Assembly: GCA_964372125.1 (NCBI GenBank)
Contig: CAYJPL010000004.1
Span: 1 to 64,000, forward strand
Source: Tannockella sp964372125
GTDB taxonomy: Bacteria > Bacillota_I > Bacilli_A > Erysipelotrichales > Coprobacillaceae
Direction: 5' to 3'
DNA: 64,000 nucleotides
The position numbers and the translations under genes are program-made. The notes below the pieces were generated by a model that was given only the letters and a program-made list of their open reading frames with translations, did no database searches and was not told the origin of the DNA. How positions within the stretch are numbered: the stretch's first letter is position 1; the number at the start of each line of letters is the position of its first letter. Below, one piece after another: positions 27,465-37,076 of this stretch.

Positions 27465-27528
27465 ACATATAGGTATTAAATATATATGATTTTGTGTATA
27501 ATGAAATGTATGTAAAAAGGAGTAATTT

Positions 27529-28791
27529 ATGAATAAAAAATACACTAAGAATGGATATACATTACATATTATCCCAAGTAAGAAATTTAAGAATATTTCT
27601 ATATCATGTAAACTAGTAAGTAAGCTTACTAAAAAAAATGCAACTAAAAGAACATTATTATCACTTATGTTAACCGCAGGAACAAACCAATTTCCTTCTA
27701 CAAGACAATTTAGTGAACATTTAGAAAATATGTACGGTGCAAGGATTTCAAGTAGTATTGGATCAAAAGGACTAGGGCATGTCATACACTTAAGTAGTGT
27801 ATGTGTTAATGAAGTGTTTTTACCAACTGATGATAATTTATTTGATAAACAAGTAGAATTATTTAAGCAAGTTTTACTTGAACCTAATATTAAAGAGGGT
27901 TTATTTGATGAATCTGTGTTAAATATTAAGAAAAAAGAACTTAAGGAACGCATAAGAGTAAATAATGATGATAAATTCTCTTATAGTTTTAATAAACTAT
28001 TAGAAATTATGGGGAAAGATCAAACATTAGGTATTTCATCAATTGGCTATTTAGAAGAAATAGATTCTATAACAAATCAAGAATTAGTAGAGTATTTTTA
28101 CGAATGTATAAATACTGATCAAAAACATATTTATGTTGTAGGGGACATAAGCGAAAAACAACTTGCTTGTTTTGATAAGCACTTATCTTTTACAAATGAA
28201 ATACACTCACTTGATACAGTAATTCCATTTAATCAAACTAATATAGATATAAATGAAGTAATTGAAACACAAGAAATAACACAAGCTAAATTAAATATGG
28301 GCTATAGTATTGATTGTAATTACTTAAATGATGATCACTATGCGTTTACTGTATTTAACGCAATGTTTGGTGGTTTTGCACAGTCTAAACTATTTAAGGT
28401 AGTAAGAGAAAAACATAGTTTATGCTACTATATATCATCAAGTTATGATGCCTTTAATAGTGTAATGATTGTTAGCGCCGGTATTGAAAATGAGGATTAC
28501 AATAAAACTAAAGAATTAGTCAATTTACAACTGTCTGAAATTCAAAATGGAAATATTTTAGAAGAAGAATTAAGTATTGCTAAAAAAATGCTTTCTAATG
28601 CACTTACTAAAGCAAATGATGAAACTAGTAGTATGATTGCTCTTGCTTTTAATCGTGATGTGACAGGTAAAAATGAGACAAATGAAGAATATTTAAATAA
28701 ATTAATGGATATAACGATAGAAGATATCATCAGAGTAAGTAATAGTATTAAATTAGATACAATTTTTTTACTAACAGGAGGTAATTATTAA
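27529..28791 (+). CDS. M16 peptidase-like protein, non-catalytic partner (YmfF-like)
   Basis: 420 residues with M16 fold features: the N-terminal domain ends near FSEHLENMYGARI, and the middle has MGYSIDCNYLNDDHYAFTVFNAMFGG. No zinc-binding HxxEH is present, as in YmfF-type partners. Typically one subunit of such pairs supplies zinc and the other the arginine pair for binding peptide. The gene overlaps the catalytic partner by 1 nt (TAATG), consistent with a fixed-ratio heterodimer. The substrate is unknown. Confidence 0.82.
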   Translation: MNKKYTKNGYTLHIIPSKKFKNISISCKLVSKLTKKNATKRTLLSLMLTAGTNQFPSTRQFSEHLENMYGARISSSIGSKGLGHVIHLSSVCVNEVFLPTDDNLFDKQVELFKQVLLEPNIKEGLFDESVLNIKKKELKERIRVNNDDKFSYSFNKLLEIMGKDQTLGISSIGYLEEIDSITNQELVEYFYECINTDQKHIYVVGDISEKQLACFDKHLSFTNEIHSLDTVIPFNQTNIDINEVIETQEITQAKLNMGYSIDCNYLNDDHYAFTVFNAMFGGFAQSKLFKVVREKHSLCYYISSSYDAFNSVMIVSAGIENEDYNKTKELVNLQLSEIQNGNILEEELSIAKKMLSNALTKANDETSSMIALAFNRDVTGKNETNEEYLNKLMDITIEDIIRVSNSIKLDTIFLLTGGNY

Positions 28792-30068
28792 TGGAAAAGA
28801 AATACTTTAAAACACTACAAGAAACATTATATTATCAAAAGTTAGATAACGGTCTACAAGTATACTTACTACAAAAAGAAGGCTTTCAAAAAACATATGG
28901 GTTATTTTCAACATGCTTTGGTTCTGTTGATACGACTTTTATTCCCATAGGTCAAAAAGAATTTGTACGTGTTGAAGATGGTATTGCGCACTTTTTAGAA
29001 CATAAAATGTTCGATACACCGAACGGTGATGCACAGGATCTATTTGCAAATCTTGGGGCAAGTACTAATGCGTTTACTTCATCAAGTCGCACTGCATATC
29101 AATTCACTACAACATCAAACGAAATGGAATGTGTATCATTATTACTTGATTTCGTACAATCATTAGATATTACTGAAGAGAGCGTAGAAAAAGAAAAAGG
29201 TATTATTGGACAAGAAATTAAAATGTATGATGATGAGCCAGACTGGCGTGTTTATTTTGGTTCTATTGAAAACTTATATGTTAAGCATCCAGTTGCTGTT
29301 GATATTGCTGGTAGTGTCGAAACTGTAAATAATACAACTAAAGAGATGTTGGAAACGTGTTACAATACTTTCTATCACCCAAGCAATATGATGTTATTTG
29401 TAGTAGGGAACATTGATCCTAAGACTACAATGGATCATATAATAGAAAACCAGAATAATAAACAATTTAAGGAACCAAAACCTATTGTAAAAAAAGAAGT
29501 AATTGAACCGTGCGAAATTGCTATAAAAAAGAAAGTACTAACAATGGATGTAGATATGCCAAAAATAATTATCTCTACAAAAGTAAATGATTACTTAAGT
29601 GATCCTTTAGATAAAATAAAGCGTGAGTTATCATTTTCTTTACTATTTGACTTATTATTTTCAAAAAGTTCTCCATTATATAACAAATGGTTAGAAGAAG
29701 GAATTATTAATAGTTCATTTAGTGCAAGTTTTACTCAAGAAAGAGATTACGCATTTATTCAAATGGGTGGTGACTGTGATAACTATCAACTTGTAGAAGA
29801 TACTGTTTTAGATTTTATAAAAACTATTAAAGATTATAAAATAGATATAGATAGTTTTGAGAGAATAAAAAGAAAAAATATTGGTATTTTTATTAACTTG
29901 TTTAATAGTCCAGAAAGTATTGCAAACATGTTTAGCAGATATTATTTTGAGGGAATACAAGCACTTGAATTGGTAGATATTATCTCTACAGTTACAGTTG
30001 ATGATGTTTATAGTGTGCTTAAATATTTTGATATTGATAAGACATCTGTATTTGTCGTTAAAAAGTAA
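28791..30068 (+). CDS. M16 family zinc peptidase (YmfH-like)
   Basis: 425 residues. The inverted zinc motif HFLEH is near residue 66 in GIAHFLEHKMFDT. The third ligand is in EKGIIGQEIKMYDDEP, about 80 residues later, as expected for M16. It is probably the catalytic half of the pair with the gene just upstream. Homologous pairs occur widely in Bacillota with no agreed substrate. Its end overlaps a terminator stem. Confidence 0.87.
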   Translation: MEKKYFKTLQETLYYQKLDNGLQVYLLQKEGFQKTYGLFSTCFGSVDTTFIPIGQKEFVRVEDGIAHFLEHKMFDTPNGDAQDLFANLGASTNAFTSSSRTAYQFTTTSNEMECVSLLLDFVQSLDITEESVEKEKGIIGQEIKMYDDEPDWRVYFGSIENLYVKHPVAVDIAGSVETVNNTTKEMLETCYNTFYHPSNMMLFVVGNIDPKTTMDHIIENQNNKQFKEPKPIVKKEVIEPCEIAIKKKVLTMDVDMPKIIISTKVNDYLSDPLDKIKRELSFSLLFDLLFSKSSPLYNKWLEEGIINSSFSASFTQERDYAFIQMGGDCDNYQLVEDTVLDFIKTIKDYKIDIDSFERIKRKNIGIFINLFNSPESIANMFSRYYFEGIQALELVDIISTVTVDDVYSVLKYFDIDKTSVFVVKK

Positions 30069-30083
30069 TAAGATTACTTTTAT
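30061..30083 (+). terminator. Terminator of the M16 gene pair
   Basis: AAAAGTAAT pairs with ATTACTTTT (30061-30081) around the loop AAG. The T run is short, so read-through is possible. Confidence 0.6.
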
Positions 30084-30098
30084 AAATACATAGTTTTA

Positions 30099-30262
30099 TG
30101 ATATACTATACATGCCAGAGGGTATTAAATTTCCACATTTTAGATAAGGGAATCTGATCTAATTACATGGTGTTGAAAACCTATCTTGAATAGGGATCCT
30201 AAAATGTATTTAAAGATACCCACCTGAATAAATCAGGGATAATCTAAAACCCTTTGGCGTAT
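30099..30262 (+). ncRNA. ssrS: Probable 6S RNA (ssrS) with its promoter
   Basis: An extended -10 element TGATATACT (30099-30107) would start transcription at about 30112-30114. That is the first base of a closing stem, GCCAGAGGGT (30114-30123) with ACCCTTTGGC (30249-30258). Inside are a 9-bp stem (30135-30143 with 30199-30207) capped by smaller hairpins, and on the 3' side a short hairpin CCTGA-ATAAA-TCAGG (30223-30237). The whole forms one long rod with an open central bubble carrying a hairpin on its 3' strand, as in 6S RNA. The 3' segment CACCTGA...TCAGGGATAA resembles the matching part of E. coli 6S. 6S RNA binds the housekeeping RNA polymerase as a promoter mimic. There is no terminator before the next gene, so a processed dicistronic transcript or a cis-acting leader are alternatives. 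Confidence 0.6.
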
Positions 30263-30279
30263 TATAAAGGAGATTAATT

Positions 30280-30519
30280 ATGGCCCAAATAGATGAAAAA
30301 TTAATTGCACGTATTAATGATCTTGCAAATAAAAAAAAGAGCGGGGAACTAACAACTGAAGAACAACTTGAACAAGATGAACTTCGTCAAGAATACTTGA
30401 AACAATTCCGTGCTGGATTTAAAAGTCACCTACAGTCAATTAAAGTTGTTGACCCTGAAGGTAACGATGTAACACCAAAAAAGCTAAAAGAAGAAAAAGA
30501 AAAGAAAAAACTTTCATAA
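30280..30519 (+). CDS. DUF896 family protein (YnzC-like)
   Basis: 79 residues, highly charged and helical: LIARINDLANKKKSGELTTEE and QDELRQEYLKQFRAGFKSHL are the family signature. YnzC of B. subtilis is a small helical-hairpin protein of unknown function linked to the lexA/tkt region, and here too transketolase follows. AAAGGAG lies before the ATG. It probably shares a transcript with the structured RNA upstream. Confidence 0.9.
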   Translation: MAQIDEKLIARINDLANKKKSGELTTEEQLEQDELRQEYLKQFRAGFKSHLQSIKVVDPEGNDVTPKKLKEEKEKKKLS

Positions 30520-30534
30520 ATATATAAAAACATA

Positions 30535-30562
30535 TTCAAATAGTACATTTTTTGTGTATAAT
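30535..30562 (+). promoter_or_regulatory. Promoter of the transketolase gene
   Basis: TTCAAA (30535-30540) and TATAAT (30557-30562) are 16 bp apart. The start would be near 30569, about 27 nt before the ATG. Confidence 0.5.
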
Positions 30563-30595
30563 ATGAGTGTGTTTTTTTATTATAAGGAGAAATGT

Positions 30596-32572
30596 ATGGA
30601 ACTATCAAATTTATCAATTGCAACAATTAGAGCATTAGGGATTGACACTATTAATGGTGCAAATTCTGGACATCCAGGAATGGTTCTTGGATCAGCGCCA
30701 GCTCTATACACATTATTTACAAAAGAGATGAATACGTATCACAAGCATAGTGAATGGTTTAATCGTGACCGTTTTGTATTAGCATCAGGTCATGCTTCAT
30801 CATTACTTTATGTGTTATTACATTTATCAAAATTTAAAGTAGAAATTGAAGATTTAAAAAACTTTAGACAATGGCATTCTAAAACACCTGGACATCCAGA
30901 GTGTGATATAACAGATGGTGTTGATGCATCTTCAGGGCCATTAGGTCAAGGGATTCCTACTGCAGTAGGAATGGCAATGGCAGAAAAGTTTCTAGCAACA
31001 AAATACAACAAAGAAGGGTATGATGTTGTTGACCACTACACATATGCATTATGTGGTGATGGTGATATGCAAGAGGGTGTAACTTACGAAGCCGCTTCAA
31101 TTGCTGGACATTTGTCGTTAGGGAAATTGATTGTATTATATGATGCAAACAATATTACTTTAGATGGACCATTAGCTATGTCATTTAGCGAAGATGTAAA
31201 AAAACGTTACGAAGCAACAGGATGGCAAGTAATTAGTGTTAAAGATGGTAATGACACTGCTGCTATTTTAAAAGCAATTAAAAAGGGAAAAAAAGAAGCA
31301 TATAAACCAACATTAATTATTGTTGAAACAATAATTGGATTCGGTTCTAAGAATCAAGGTACAAATAAAGTGCATGGTAATCCTCTTGGTAAAGAAGATG
31401 GTATGCAAGCTAAAAAATCATACGGTATTGATCATGATGAATTCCATGTACCGGCAGAAGTTTATGAAGATTTCGAAAATACTGCGATTAAACGTGGTAA
31501 ATCAAGATTTAATAAATGGAATCGTTTAGTTAAAGCATATAAAAATGAATATCCAGAATTAGCTGCTGAATTATTTAATGCAGTAGATGGAAATTACACT
31601 GTAGATTTAGAAAGTACTTTAGAATCATATAAAGCAGGATTTAGTGATGCAACAAGAAATACTTCTAATGAAATTATTCAAGAAATCGCTAAACAAGTTC
31701 CTACATTTGTATCTGGTACTGCCGACTTAGCATCATCTACAAAAACATTAATCAATGGTGAAGATTCATTTAGTGTAGAAAACTATGCTGGAAGAAACTT
31801 AGTGTTTGGAATTCGTGAATTTGCGATGGTAGCTATCTTAAATGGTATGACACTACATAAAGGTGTACGCGCATCTGCTGGTGGTTTCATGGTATTTAGT
31901 GATTACTTTAAAGGAGCATTGCGTATGGCTTCATTAATGAAATTACCAATCATTTTACCACTTTCACATGACTCAATTGCGGTCGGTGAAGATGGACCAA
32001 CTCATCAACCAGTTGAACAATTTGCGATGTTACGTTCAATTCCAAATATGCAACTAATTCGTCCTTGTGATGCACACGAAATGACTGCTGCATGGAAGCT
32101 TGCAATCGAATCAAAAGAAACTCCAACTGCATTAATTTTAACTCGTCAAAATGTTACAACATTAGATACAACAAGTTATGATGGTGTTTCAAAAGGAGCT
32201 TACATCGTTGCAAAAGAAGATAACAAAATTGATGCAATCATTATTGCTAGTGGTAGTGAAGTTGGACTTGCAATAGAAGCAAAAGAAGAATTACGTAAAG
32301 AAAATATTGATGTTCGTGTTGTTTCAATGCCTTCAATGGAAATATTTGATAAACAAACTCCAGAATATAAAGAGTCTATTTTACCAAATGAAATTCGTTC
32401 ACGTTTATCAATTGAAATGGCATCAAGTTTTGGATGGCATAAATATATTGGTTTAGATGGTAAAGCAATGTCTGTAGATACATTTGGAGCATCTGCTCCT
32501 GCAGATATCGTAATTAAGAATTACGGATTTACTGTTGAAAATGTAATCAAAAACATTAAAGAAATAATCTAA
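30596..32572 (+). CDS. tkt: Transketolase
   Basis: 658 residues from the ATG at 30596, after AAGGAGA; the longer in-frame start (30554) overlaps the -10 element. It has ANSGHPGMVLG, the thiamine-diphosphate motif GDGDMQEGVTYEA to DANNIT, the pyrimidine-domain catalytic glutamate region GIREFAMVAILNG, and HDSIAVGEDGPTHQP. It moves two-carbon units between sugar phosphates in the pentose phosphate pathway, supplying ribose 5-phosphate and erythrose 4-phosphate. Codon use suggests good expression. Confidence 0.96.
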   Translation: MELSNLSIATIRALGIDTINGANSGHPGMVLGSAPALYTLFTKEMNTYHKHSEWFNRDRFVLASGHASSLLYVLLHLSKFKVEIEDLKNFRQWHSKTPGHPECDITDGVDASSGPLGQGIPTAVGMAMAEKFLATKYNKEGYDVVDHYTYALCGDGDMQEGVTYEAASIAGHLSLGKLIVLYDANNITLDGPLAMSFSEDVKKRYEATGWQVISVKDGNDTAAILKAIKKGKKEAYKPTLIIVETIIGFGSKNQGTNKVHGNPLGKEDGMQAKKSYGIDHDEFHVPAEVYEDFENTAIKRGKSRFNKWNRLVKAYKNEYPELAAELFNAVDGNYTVDLESTLESYKAGFSDATRNTSNEIIQEIAKQVPTFVSGTADLASSTKTLINGEDSFSVENYAGRNLVFGIREFAMVAILNGMTLHKGVRASAGGFMVFSDYFKGALRMASLMKLPIILPLSHDSIAVGEDGPTHQPVEQFAMLRSIPNMQLIRPCDAHEMTAAWKLAIESKETPTALILTRQNVTTLDTTSYDGVSKGAYIVAKEDNKIDAIIIASGSEVGLAIEAKEELRKENIDVRVVSMPSMEIFDKQTPEYKESILPNEIRSRLSIEMASSFGWHKYIGLDGKAMSVDTFGASAPADIVIKNYGFTVENVIKNIKEII

Positions 32573-32584
32573 TAGAAATAGAAG

Positions 32585-32610
32585 ACTTACTTTAAATAGT
32601 AAGTTTTTTA
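32585..32610 (+). terminator. Terminator of tkt
   Basis: ACTTACT (32585-32591) pairs with AGTAAGT (32598-32604), followed by TTTTT. Confidence 0.8.
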
Positions 32611-32690
32611 TTTTGTATGATAGTTTTATATTATATTGATTATTTTTTACTATTTTGTTATTATATAAGGAAACAAAAGGGGGAATTCGT

Positions 32691-33674
32691 ATGAATTTAA
32701 AAGGAAGAAGTTTACTTACACTAGTTGATTATTCAAAAGATGAAATCAGATATTTACTTGATTTAGCTCATGAATTAAAAAGAGAGAAAAATGCAGGGGT
32801 ATTAAATCAACGTTTACTTGGCAAAAACATTGTATTATTGTTTGATAAGCCATCTACACGTACACGTTGTGCATTTGAAGTTGCTGCATTTGACCAAGGA
32901 GCATGTGTTACGTTCCTTACAAATTCTCAAATGAATAAAAAAGAATCTTTAGCAGATAGTGCAAGAGTACTTGGAAGAATGTATGATAGTATTGAATATC
33001 GTGGATTTAGTCAAGATATAGTAGAACAGCTTGCAAAATATTCTAAAGTTCCTGTATATAATGGATTAACTGATGTTGATCATCCAACACAAGTTTTAGC
33101 TGATTTTATGACAGTAGAGGAACATGTAAATAAACCATTAGAACAAGTTAAATTTGTTTTTATGGGCGATCTAAGTGATAACGTATTATATGCGCTTATG
33201 TATGGAGCTGCAATCATGGGTATGGAATTTATCGCAATCGGTCCAAAAGAGTTAGAAGTAGATATAACTGTAATGCAAACAGTAACAGAATTAGCAAAGA
33301 AGTCTGGTGCAAAAATAAAGATTAGTAATGATATTAATGATGTATTAGATGCAGATGTTATCTATACAGATATATGGGTTTCAATGGGTGAAGATGAATC
33401 ATTATATCCAAAACGTGTTGAAGCACTAACACCATATAAAATCACTCGTGAAGTGATGAATAAAACAAATAATCCTAACTGTATTTTCATGCACTGTTTA
33501 CCGTCATATCATGACTTTGAAACTGAAGTTGCATTAGATATGAAAGAGCGTCTAGGATTAGATATTCGTGAAGTAGAAGATGAAGTATTTGAAAGCAAAC
33601 AGTCTGTAGTATTTGATGAAGCAGAAAACAGAATGCATTCAATTAAAGCAGTACTTGTTGCAACAATGATATAA
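32691..33674 (+). CDS. argF: Ornithine carbamoyltransferase
   Basis: 327 residues from the ATG at 32691 after AAAAGGGGGAA. The carbamoyl-phosphate loop is FDKPSTRTRCAFEVAA, with DHPTQVLADF, and the ornithine loop HCLPSYHDFETE (usually HCLPAFHD). It makes citrulline from ornithine and carbamoyl phosphate. The argG, argH and argCJB genes nearby favour a biosynthetic role. No arcA or arcC is present to suggest the catabolic deiminase pathway. It is a single-gene unit with its own terminator. Confidence 0.92.
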   Translation: MNLKGRSLLTLVDYSKDEIRYLLDLAHELKREKNAGVLNQRLLGKNIVLLFDKPSTRTRCAFEVAAFDQGACVTFLTNSQMNKKESLADSARVLGRMYDSIEYRGFSQDIVEQLAKYSKVPVYNGLTDVDHPTQVLADFMTVEEHVNKPLEQVKFVFMGDLSDNVLYALMYGAAIMGMEFIAIGPKELEVDITVMQTVTELAKKSGAKIKISNDINDVLDADVIYTDIWVSMGEDESLYPKRVEALTPYKITREVMNKTNNPNCIFMHCLPSYHDFETEVALDMKERLGLDIREVEDEVFESKQSVVFDEAENRMHSIKAVLVATMI

Positions 33675-33699
33675 AAAGCTACCTAGGTAGCTTTTTATA
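33673..33699 (+). terminator. Terminator of argF
   Basis: A near-perfect 12-bp palindromic half pair (33673-33684 with 33685-33696) begins at the stop codon and ends in a T run. Confidence 0.8.
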
Positions 33700-33735
33700 T
33701 TGAAAGATGTATAATTAATACTAAGGAGGGATTTT

Positions 33736-34269
33736 ATGGAAACAAAAAGACTTATGTTTATTAGACCGACTTTAGATTTCAAATTAGAATATTTAAAGCT
33801 TAGAAATGATTCGTTTTTTTTAGATTATAATCCGATACCACCGGTTCAAGCTGATGAAGTAAGTGTAGAAATTGAACGATTATTAAAAAAGAGATATTGT
33901 TATTTTCTTATTGATAAGGATACTAATTCGTTAGTCGGCCAAATTGATGGGACATTTGATTATTTTAGATATCGAGTAAATAGTACATCAGTGAGTTATT
34001 ATGTAGGCATTGATTATGCAAGAAAAGGGTATATGCAAGAAGCACTGCAATTTTTCATCAAACATTTATTCTTTGAAGAAAATATGGAGGTAATAAGTGC
34101 TAGGGTATTTAGCTCAAATATACCATCTAGAAACCTATTGGAGAAACTATCATTTCGTTTAGAAGGCACACTAATAGATGCGCTTCGATTGGAAGATGGA
34201 AGTATAATTGATGATTGTTTATATGCTATTACAAAAGAAGAATATACAAAAAAACAGCCCACATTATAG
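33736..34269 (+). CDS. GNAT family N-acetyltransferase (RimJ/RimL-like)
   Basis: 177 residues. The N-terminal start METKRLMFIRPT and the C-terminal ISARVFSSNIPSRNLLEKLSFRLEGTLIDAL are typical of the Acetyltransf_3 (RimJ/RimL) subgroup. The acetyl-CoA loop YYVGIDYARKGYMQEAL lies near residue 92. It acetylates an amine, possibly a protein N-terminus or small molecule; the target is unknown. It stands alone between argF and the convergent argH. Confidence 0.85.
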   Translation: METKRLMFIRPTLDFKLEYLKLRNDSFFLDYNPIPPVQADEVSVEIERLLKKRYCYFLIDKDTNSLVGQIDGTFDYFRYRVNSTSVSYYVGIDYARKGYMQEALQFFIKHLFFEENMEVISARVFSSNIPSRNLLEKLSFRLEGTLIDALRLEDGSIIDDCLYAITKEEYTKKQPTL

Positions 34270-34286
34270 AAATGTGTGCTGTTTTT
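34250..34286. terminator. Bidirectional terminator between the GNAT gene and argH
   Basis: AAAAACAGC-CACATT pairs with AATGTG-GCTGTTTTT with single mismatches. A and T runs on both sides serve the two convergent genes. Confidence 0.75.
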
Positions 34287-35661
34287 ATAAATTTTCTAAA
34301 TATTTTTTGTTTTTTAATACAACTTTTTCCATTGCAGTATATCCAGGTGCACCAATTGTAATACGTTTGTTAACACAAGTTTTTAATGAAATTGCATCAT
34401 AGATATCTTCTTTGAAAACAACTGATATTTCTTGTAGTTCCTGTAGGGATAATTCTTCGATGTTTGCTTGTTTATCAATAGCATAGAGTACTAATTTCCC
34501 AATTATTTCATGCGCATCTCTAAAAGCTACACCATTTTTTACTAAGTAATCTGCAGCATCAGTTGCATTTGAATATCCTTTTAACGCACTTTTTTCCATA
34601 ACATCTTTATTGAAGGTAATTGTAGCCAGCATATCACTTGCAAGTTGAATACAAGATTTAGTAGTATCGAGAGCATCAAAGAATCCTTCTTTATCTTCTT
34701 GCATATCTTTATTATAGGCAAGCGGCAATGCTTTCATAGTAGTAAGTAATCCAATTAATGATCCGTAAACTCGTCCAGTTTTACCACGAATTAATTCTGC
34801 AATATCAGGATTTTTCTTTTGTGGCATAATTGAACTTCCAGTAGCAAATGTATCATCTAAATCTATAAATTTATATTCATCACTATTCCAGATAATAATC
34901 TCCTCACTTAATCTTGATAAATGCATCATCATTGTAGACATTGCAGATAATAATTCGATTAAGTAATCACGATCGCTTACACCATCCATGCTGTTATTAC
35001 ATGGTTTATCAAACCCAAGTAACTCGCTTACTAAATCACGATCAAGCGGGTAAGTAGTACCAGCCATTGCACCACTTCCAAGTGGACAAACATTCATACG
35101 GTTATAAATATCAACTAGCCTTGAATAATCACGTGTGAACATTTCAAAGTATGCACCCATATGATGACTTAGAGTAACTGGTTGTGCTTTTTGTAGATGG
35201 GTAAATCCTGGCATATATGTTTCAAGATTATTTTCCATAATTGTATTTATTACAATTAAAAGTTCTTTAATTTTTATTTTTAATTCATCAATCTCATTTC
35301 TTGTATATAATCGCATATCTAATGCAACTTGGTCATTACGACTTCTTCCGGTATGTATTTTTTTAGCTACGTCGCCAATACGTGAAATAAGTGTTGCTTC
35401 TACAAAACTATGAATATCCTCATAGCTAGTATCAATTACTGTATTTCCAGATTCGATATCACTAAGTAGTTGTTTTAAACCAGCCACAATAGCGTTTCCT
35501 TCATCATTAGTAATAATATTTTGCGCTGCTAGCATCGTAACATGTCCAATACTACCTTGTATGTCAAATTTGTAAAATCTTTGGTCATAAGTAATAGAGG
35601 CATTAAAGTCATGAACTAATTCATTTGTAGGTTTATTAAATCTTCCACCCCAAAGTTTCAT
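34285..35661 (-). CDS. argH: Argininosuccinate lyase
   Basis: 458 residues from the ATG at 35661, preceded by AAAGGAGA; the in-frame start at 35694 lies in the intergenic hairpin. It shows MKLWGGRF, the HTGRSRNDQVALDMR motif, and the fumarase-superfamily signature GSSIMPQKKNPD with its mobile-loop serine. It splits argininosuccinate into arginine and fumarate, the last step of the pathway. It is downstream of argG on the same strand, 51 nt apart with a hairpin between them. Confidence 0.95.
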   Translation of the reverse strand: MKLWGGRFNKPTNELVHDFNASITYDQRFYKFDIQGSIGHVTMLAAQNIITNDEGNAIVAGLKQLLSDIESGNTVIDTSYEDIHSFVEATLISRIGDVAKKIHTGRSRNDQVALDMRLYTRNEIDELKIKIKELLIVINTIMENNLETYMPGFTHLQKAQPVTLSHHMGAYFEMFTRDYSRLVDIYNRMNVCPLGSGAMAGTTYPLDRDLVSELLGFDKPCNNSMDGVSDRDYLIELLSAMSTMMMHLSRLSEEIIIWNSDEYKFIDLDDTFATGSSIMPQKKNPDIAELIRGKTGRVYGSLIGLLTTMKALPLAYNKDMQEDKEGFFDALDTTKSCIQLASDMLATITFNKDVMEKSALKGYSNATDAADYLVKNGVAFRDAHEIIGKLVLYAIDKQANIEELSLQELQEISVVFKEDIYDAISLKTCVNKRITIGAPGYTAMEKVVLKNKKYLENL

Positions 35662-35687
35662 ATATAAATCTCCTTTTTCATTAATGA

Positions 35688-35710
35688 ATAACACCCTGAA
35701 AGGGTGTTAT
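35688..35710 (-). other. Perfect 10-bp hairpin between argG and argH
   Basis: 35688-35697 pairs with 35701-35710 around a 3-nt loop. On the minus strand it is followed by TTCATTAATG rather than a T run. It may be an mRNA processing or stability element, or a weak terminator that lowers argH output. Confidence 0.6.
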
Positions 35711-35712
35711 AA

Positions 35713-36921
35713 TTATTTATTGTTTAGTTTAAGGGCACGAACTTTTGTAGATAATCCATATAATGTTATAAAACCATCAGCATCTTTATGGTCATATAAT
35801 TCACCAGTTGTAAAACTTGCGATATCTTCATCATATAATGTATATGGAGAAGTTGTTCCTTCTTTAATAATATTCCCTTTATAAATTTTGAATTTTGTAA
35901 TTCCAGTAACGTGTTCTTGTGTTTTAGTAACAAATGAACTTAAGGCCTCACGTAATGGTGAAAACCACTTACCAGCATATGTTAATTCTGCGAATTCAAT
36001 TGATACCATACGTTTGTATTTTAATGTCTCACGATCTAAAACTAACTCTTCTAATTGACGATGTGCTTCCATTAAGATTGTTCCACCAGGTGTTTCATAA
36101 ACACCACGTGATTTCATACCAACAACTCTATTTTCTACAATATCAACGATTCCAATTCCGTGTTGACCACCATAGATATTTAATTTATCTAAAATCTCTC
36201 TTGCAGTCATTTTTTGCCCATTTAAAGCTACTGGAACACCTTGATCCCATGCAAGTTCTAAACTCATACCTTCATCAGGTGCATTTTCAACTGAAGTAGA
36301 TAAAACTAATAAATGATTGTAATCTGGTGCAAGTGCAGGGTTTTCTAATTCTAATCCTTCGTGTGAAATATGCCATATATTACGATCACGTGAATATGAT
36401 GTAGTAACATCAAACGGTAAATCAATACCACGTTCACTACAGTAATCCATTGCATCTTCACGAGAGTTAATATCCCATTTATTATCTCTCCATGGGGCAA
36501 TTATTTTTAAATCTGGAGCTAAGGCTTTAATCCCAAGTTCAAAACGAATTTGGTCATTTCCTTTACCAGTTGCACCATGACAAATTGCAGTAGCATTTTC
36601 TTTTCTTGCGATATCTACAAGTATTTTTGCGATTAGAGGACGTGCAGTAGCCGTACCAAGTAAGTACTTATATTCATAAGTAGCATCTGCTTGGATTGTT
36701 GGGATAATATATTCATCAACATACTGATCTACAACGTCTTCTACATACAATCTAGTTGCACCCGAAGTTTCAACACGTTCTGGTAAATCATGTACTTCTT
36801 CTTGTTGTCCAACATCAACACAACAACAAATAACTTCATAATCATAATTTTCCTTTAACCAAGGAATTATCGTAGTGGTATCTAATCCACCCGAATAGGC
36901 TAATATAACTTTTTCTTTCAT
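35713..36921 (-). CDS. argG: Argininosuccinate synthase
   Basis: 402 residues. The ATP pyrophosphatase P-loop is AYSGGLDTTTIIPWL near residue 8. CHGATGKGNDQIRFE and YSRDRNIWHISHEG follow, with the substrate region and C-terminal helix at the usual length. It joins citrulline and aspartate with ATP. It is transcribed divergently from the T-box-controlled argCJB genes and upstream of argH. Confidence 0.95.
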   Translation of the reverse strand: MKEKVILAYSGGLDTTTIIPWLKENYDYEVICCCVDVGQQEEVHDLPERVETSGATRLYVEDVVDQYVDEYIIPTIQADATYEYKYLLGTATARPLIAKILVDIARKENATAICHGATGKGNDQIRFELGIKALAPDLKIIAPWRDNKWDINSREDAMDYCSERGIDLPFDVTTSYSRDRNIWHISHEGLELENPALAPDYNHLLVLSTSVENAPDEGMSLELAWDQGVPVALNGQKMTAREILDKLNIYGGQHGIGIVDIVENRVVGMKSRGVYETPGGTILMEAHRQLEELVLDRETLKYKRMVSIEFAELTYAGKWFSPLREALSSFVTKTQEHVTGITKFKIYKGNIIKEGTTSPYTLYDEDIASFTTGELYDHKDADGFITLYGLSTKVRALKLNNK

Positions 36922-37076
36922 ATAACACTCTCCATCTATTCTTAAAATTATTATTATAATATCTAAATAAAACTAAAAAAGCAATGATAATTTATTATTA
37001 TTTTAATCATTATTTAAATAATATCACTATAAACATAAATGAATTTGTAAATATTTAGATAAAATATAAAAATATA

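Noticed and set aside
30112..30262. A known metabolite riboswitch upstream of the DUF896 gene
   Set aside because: By eye I found no TPP, SAM, purine, FMN, lysine, fluoride or c-di-GMP core motifs; the rod-like fold fits 6S RNA better.
36922..37076. ArgR binding box between argG and the T-box
   Set aside because: The stretch is AT-rich and contains only weak partial matches to the ARG box, no better than expected in such sequence.
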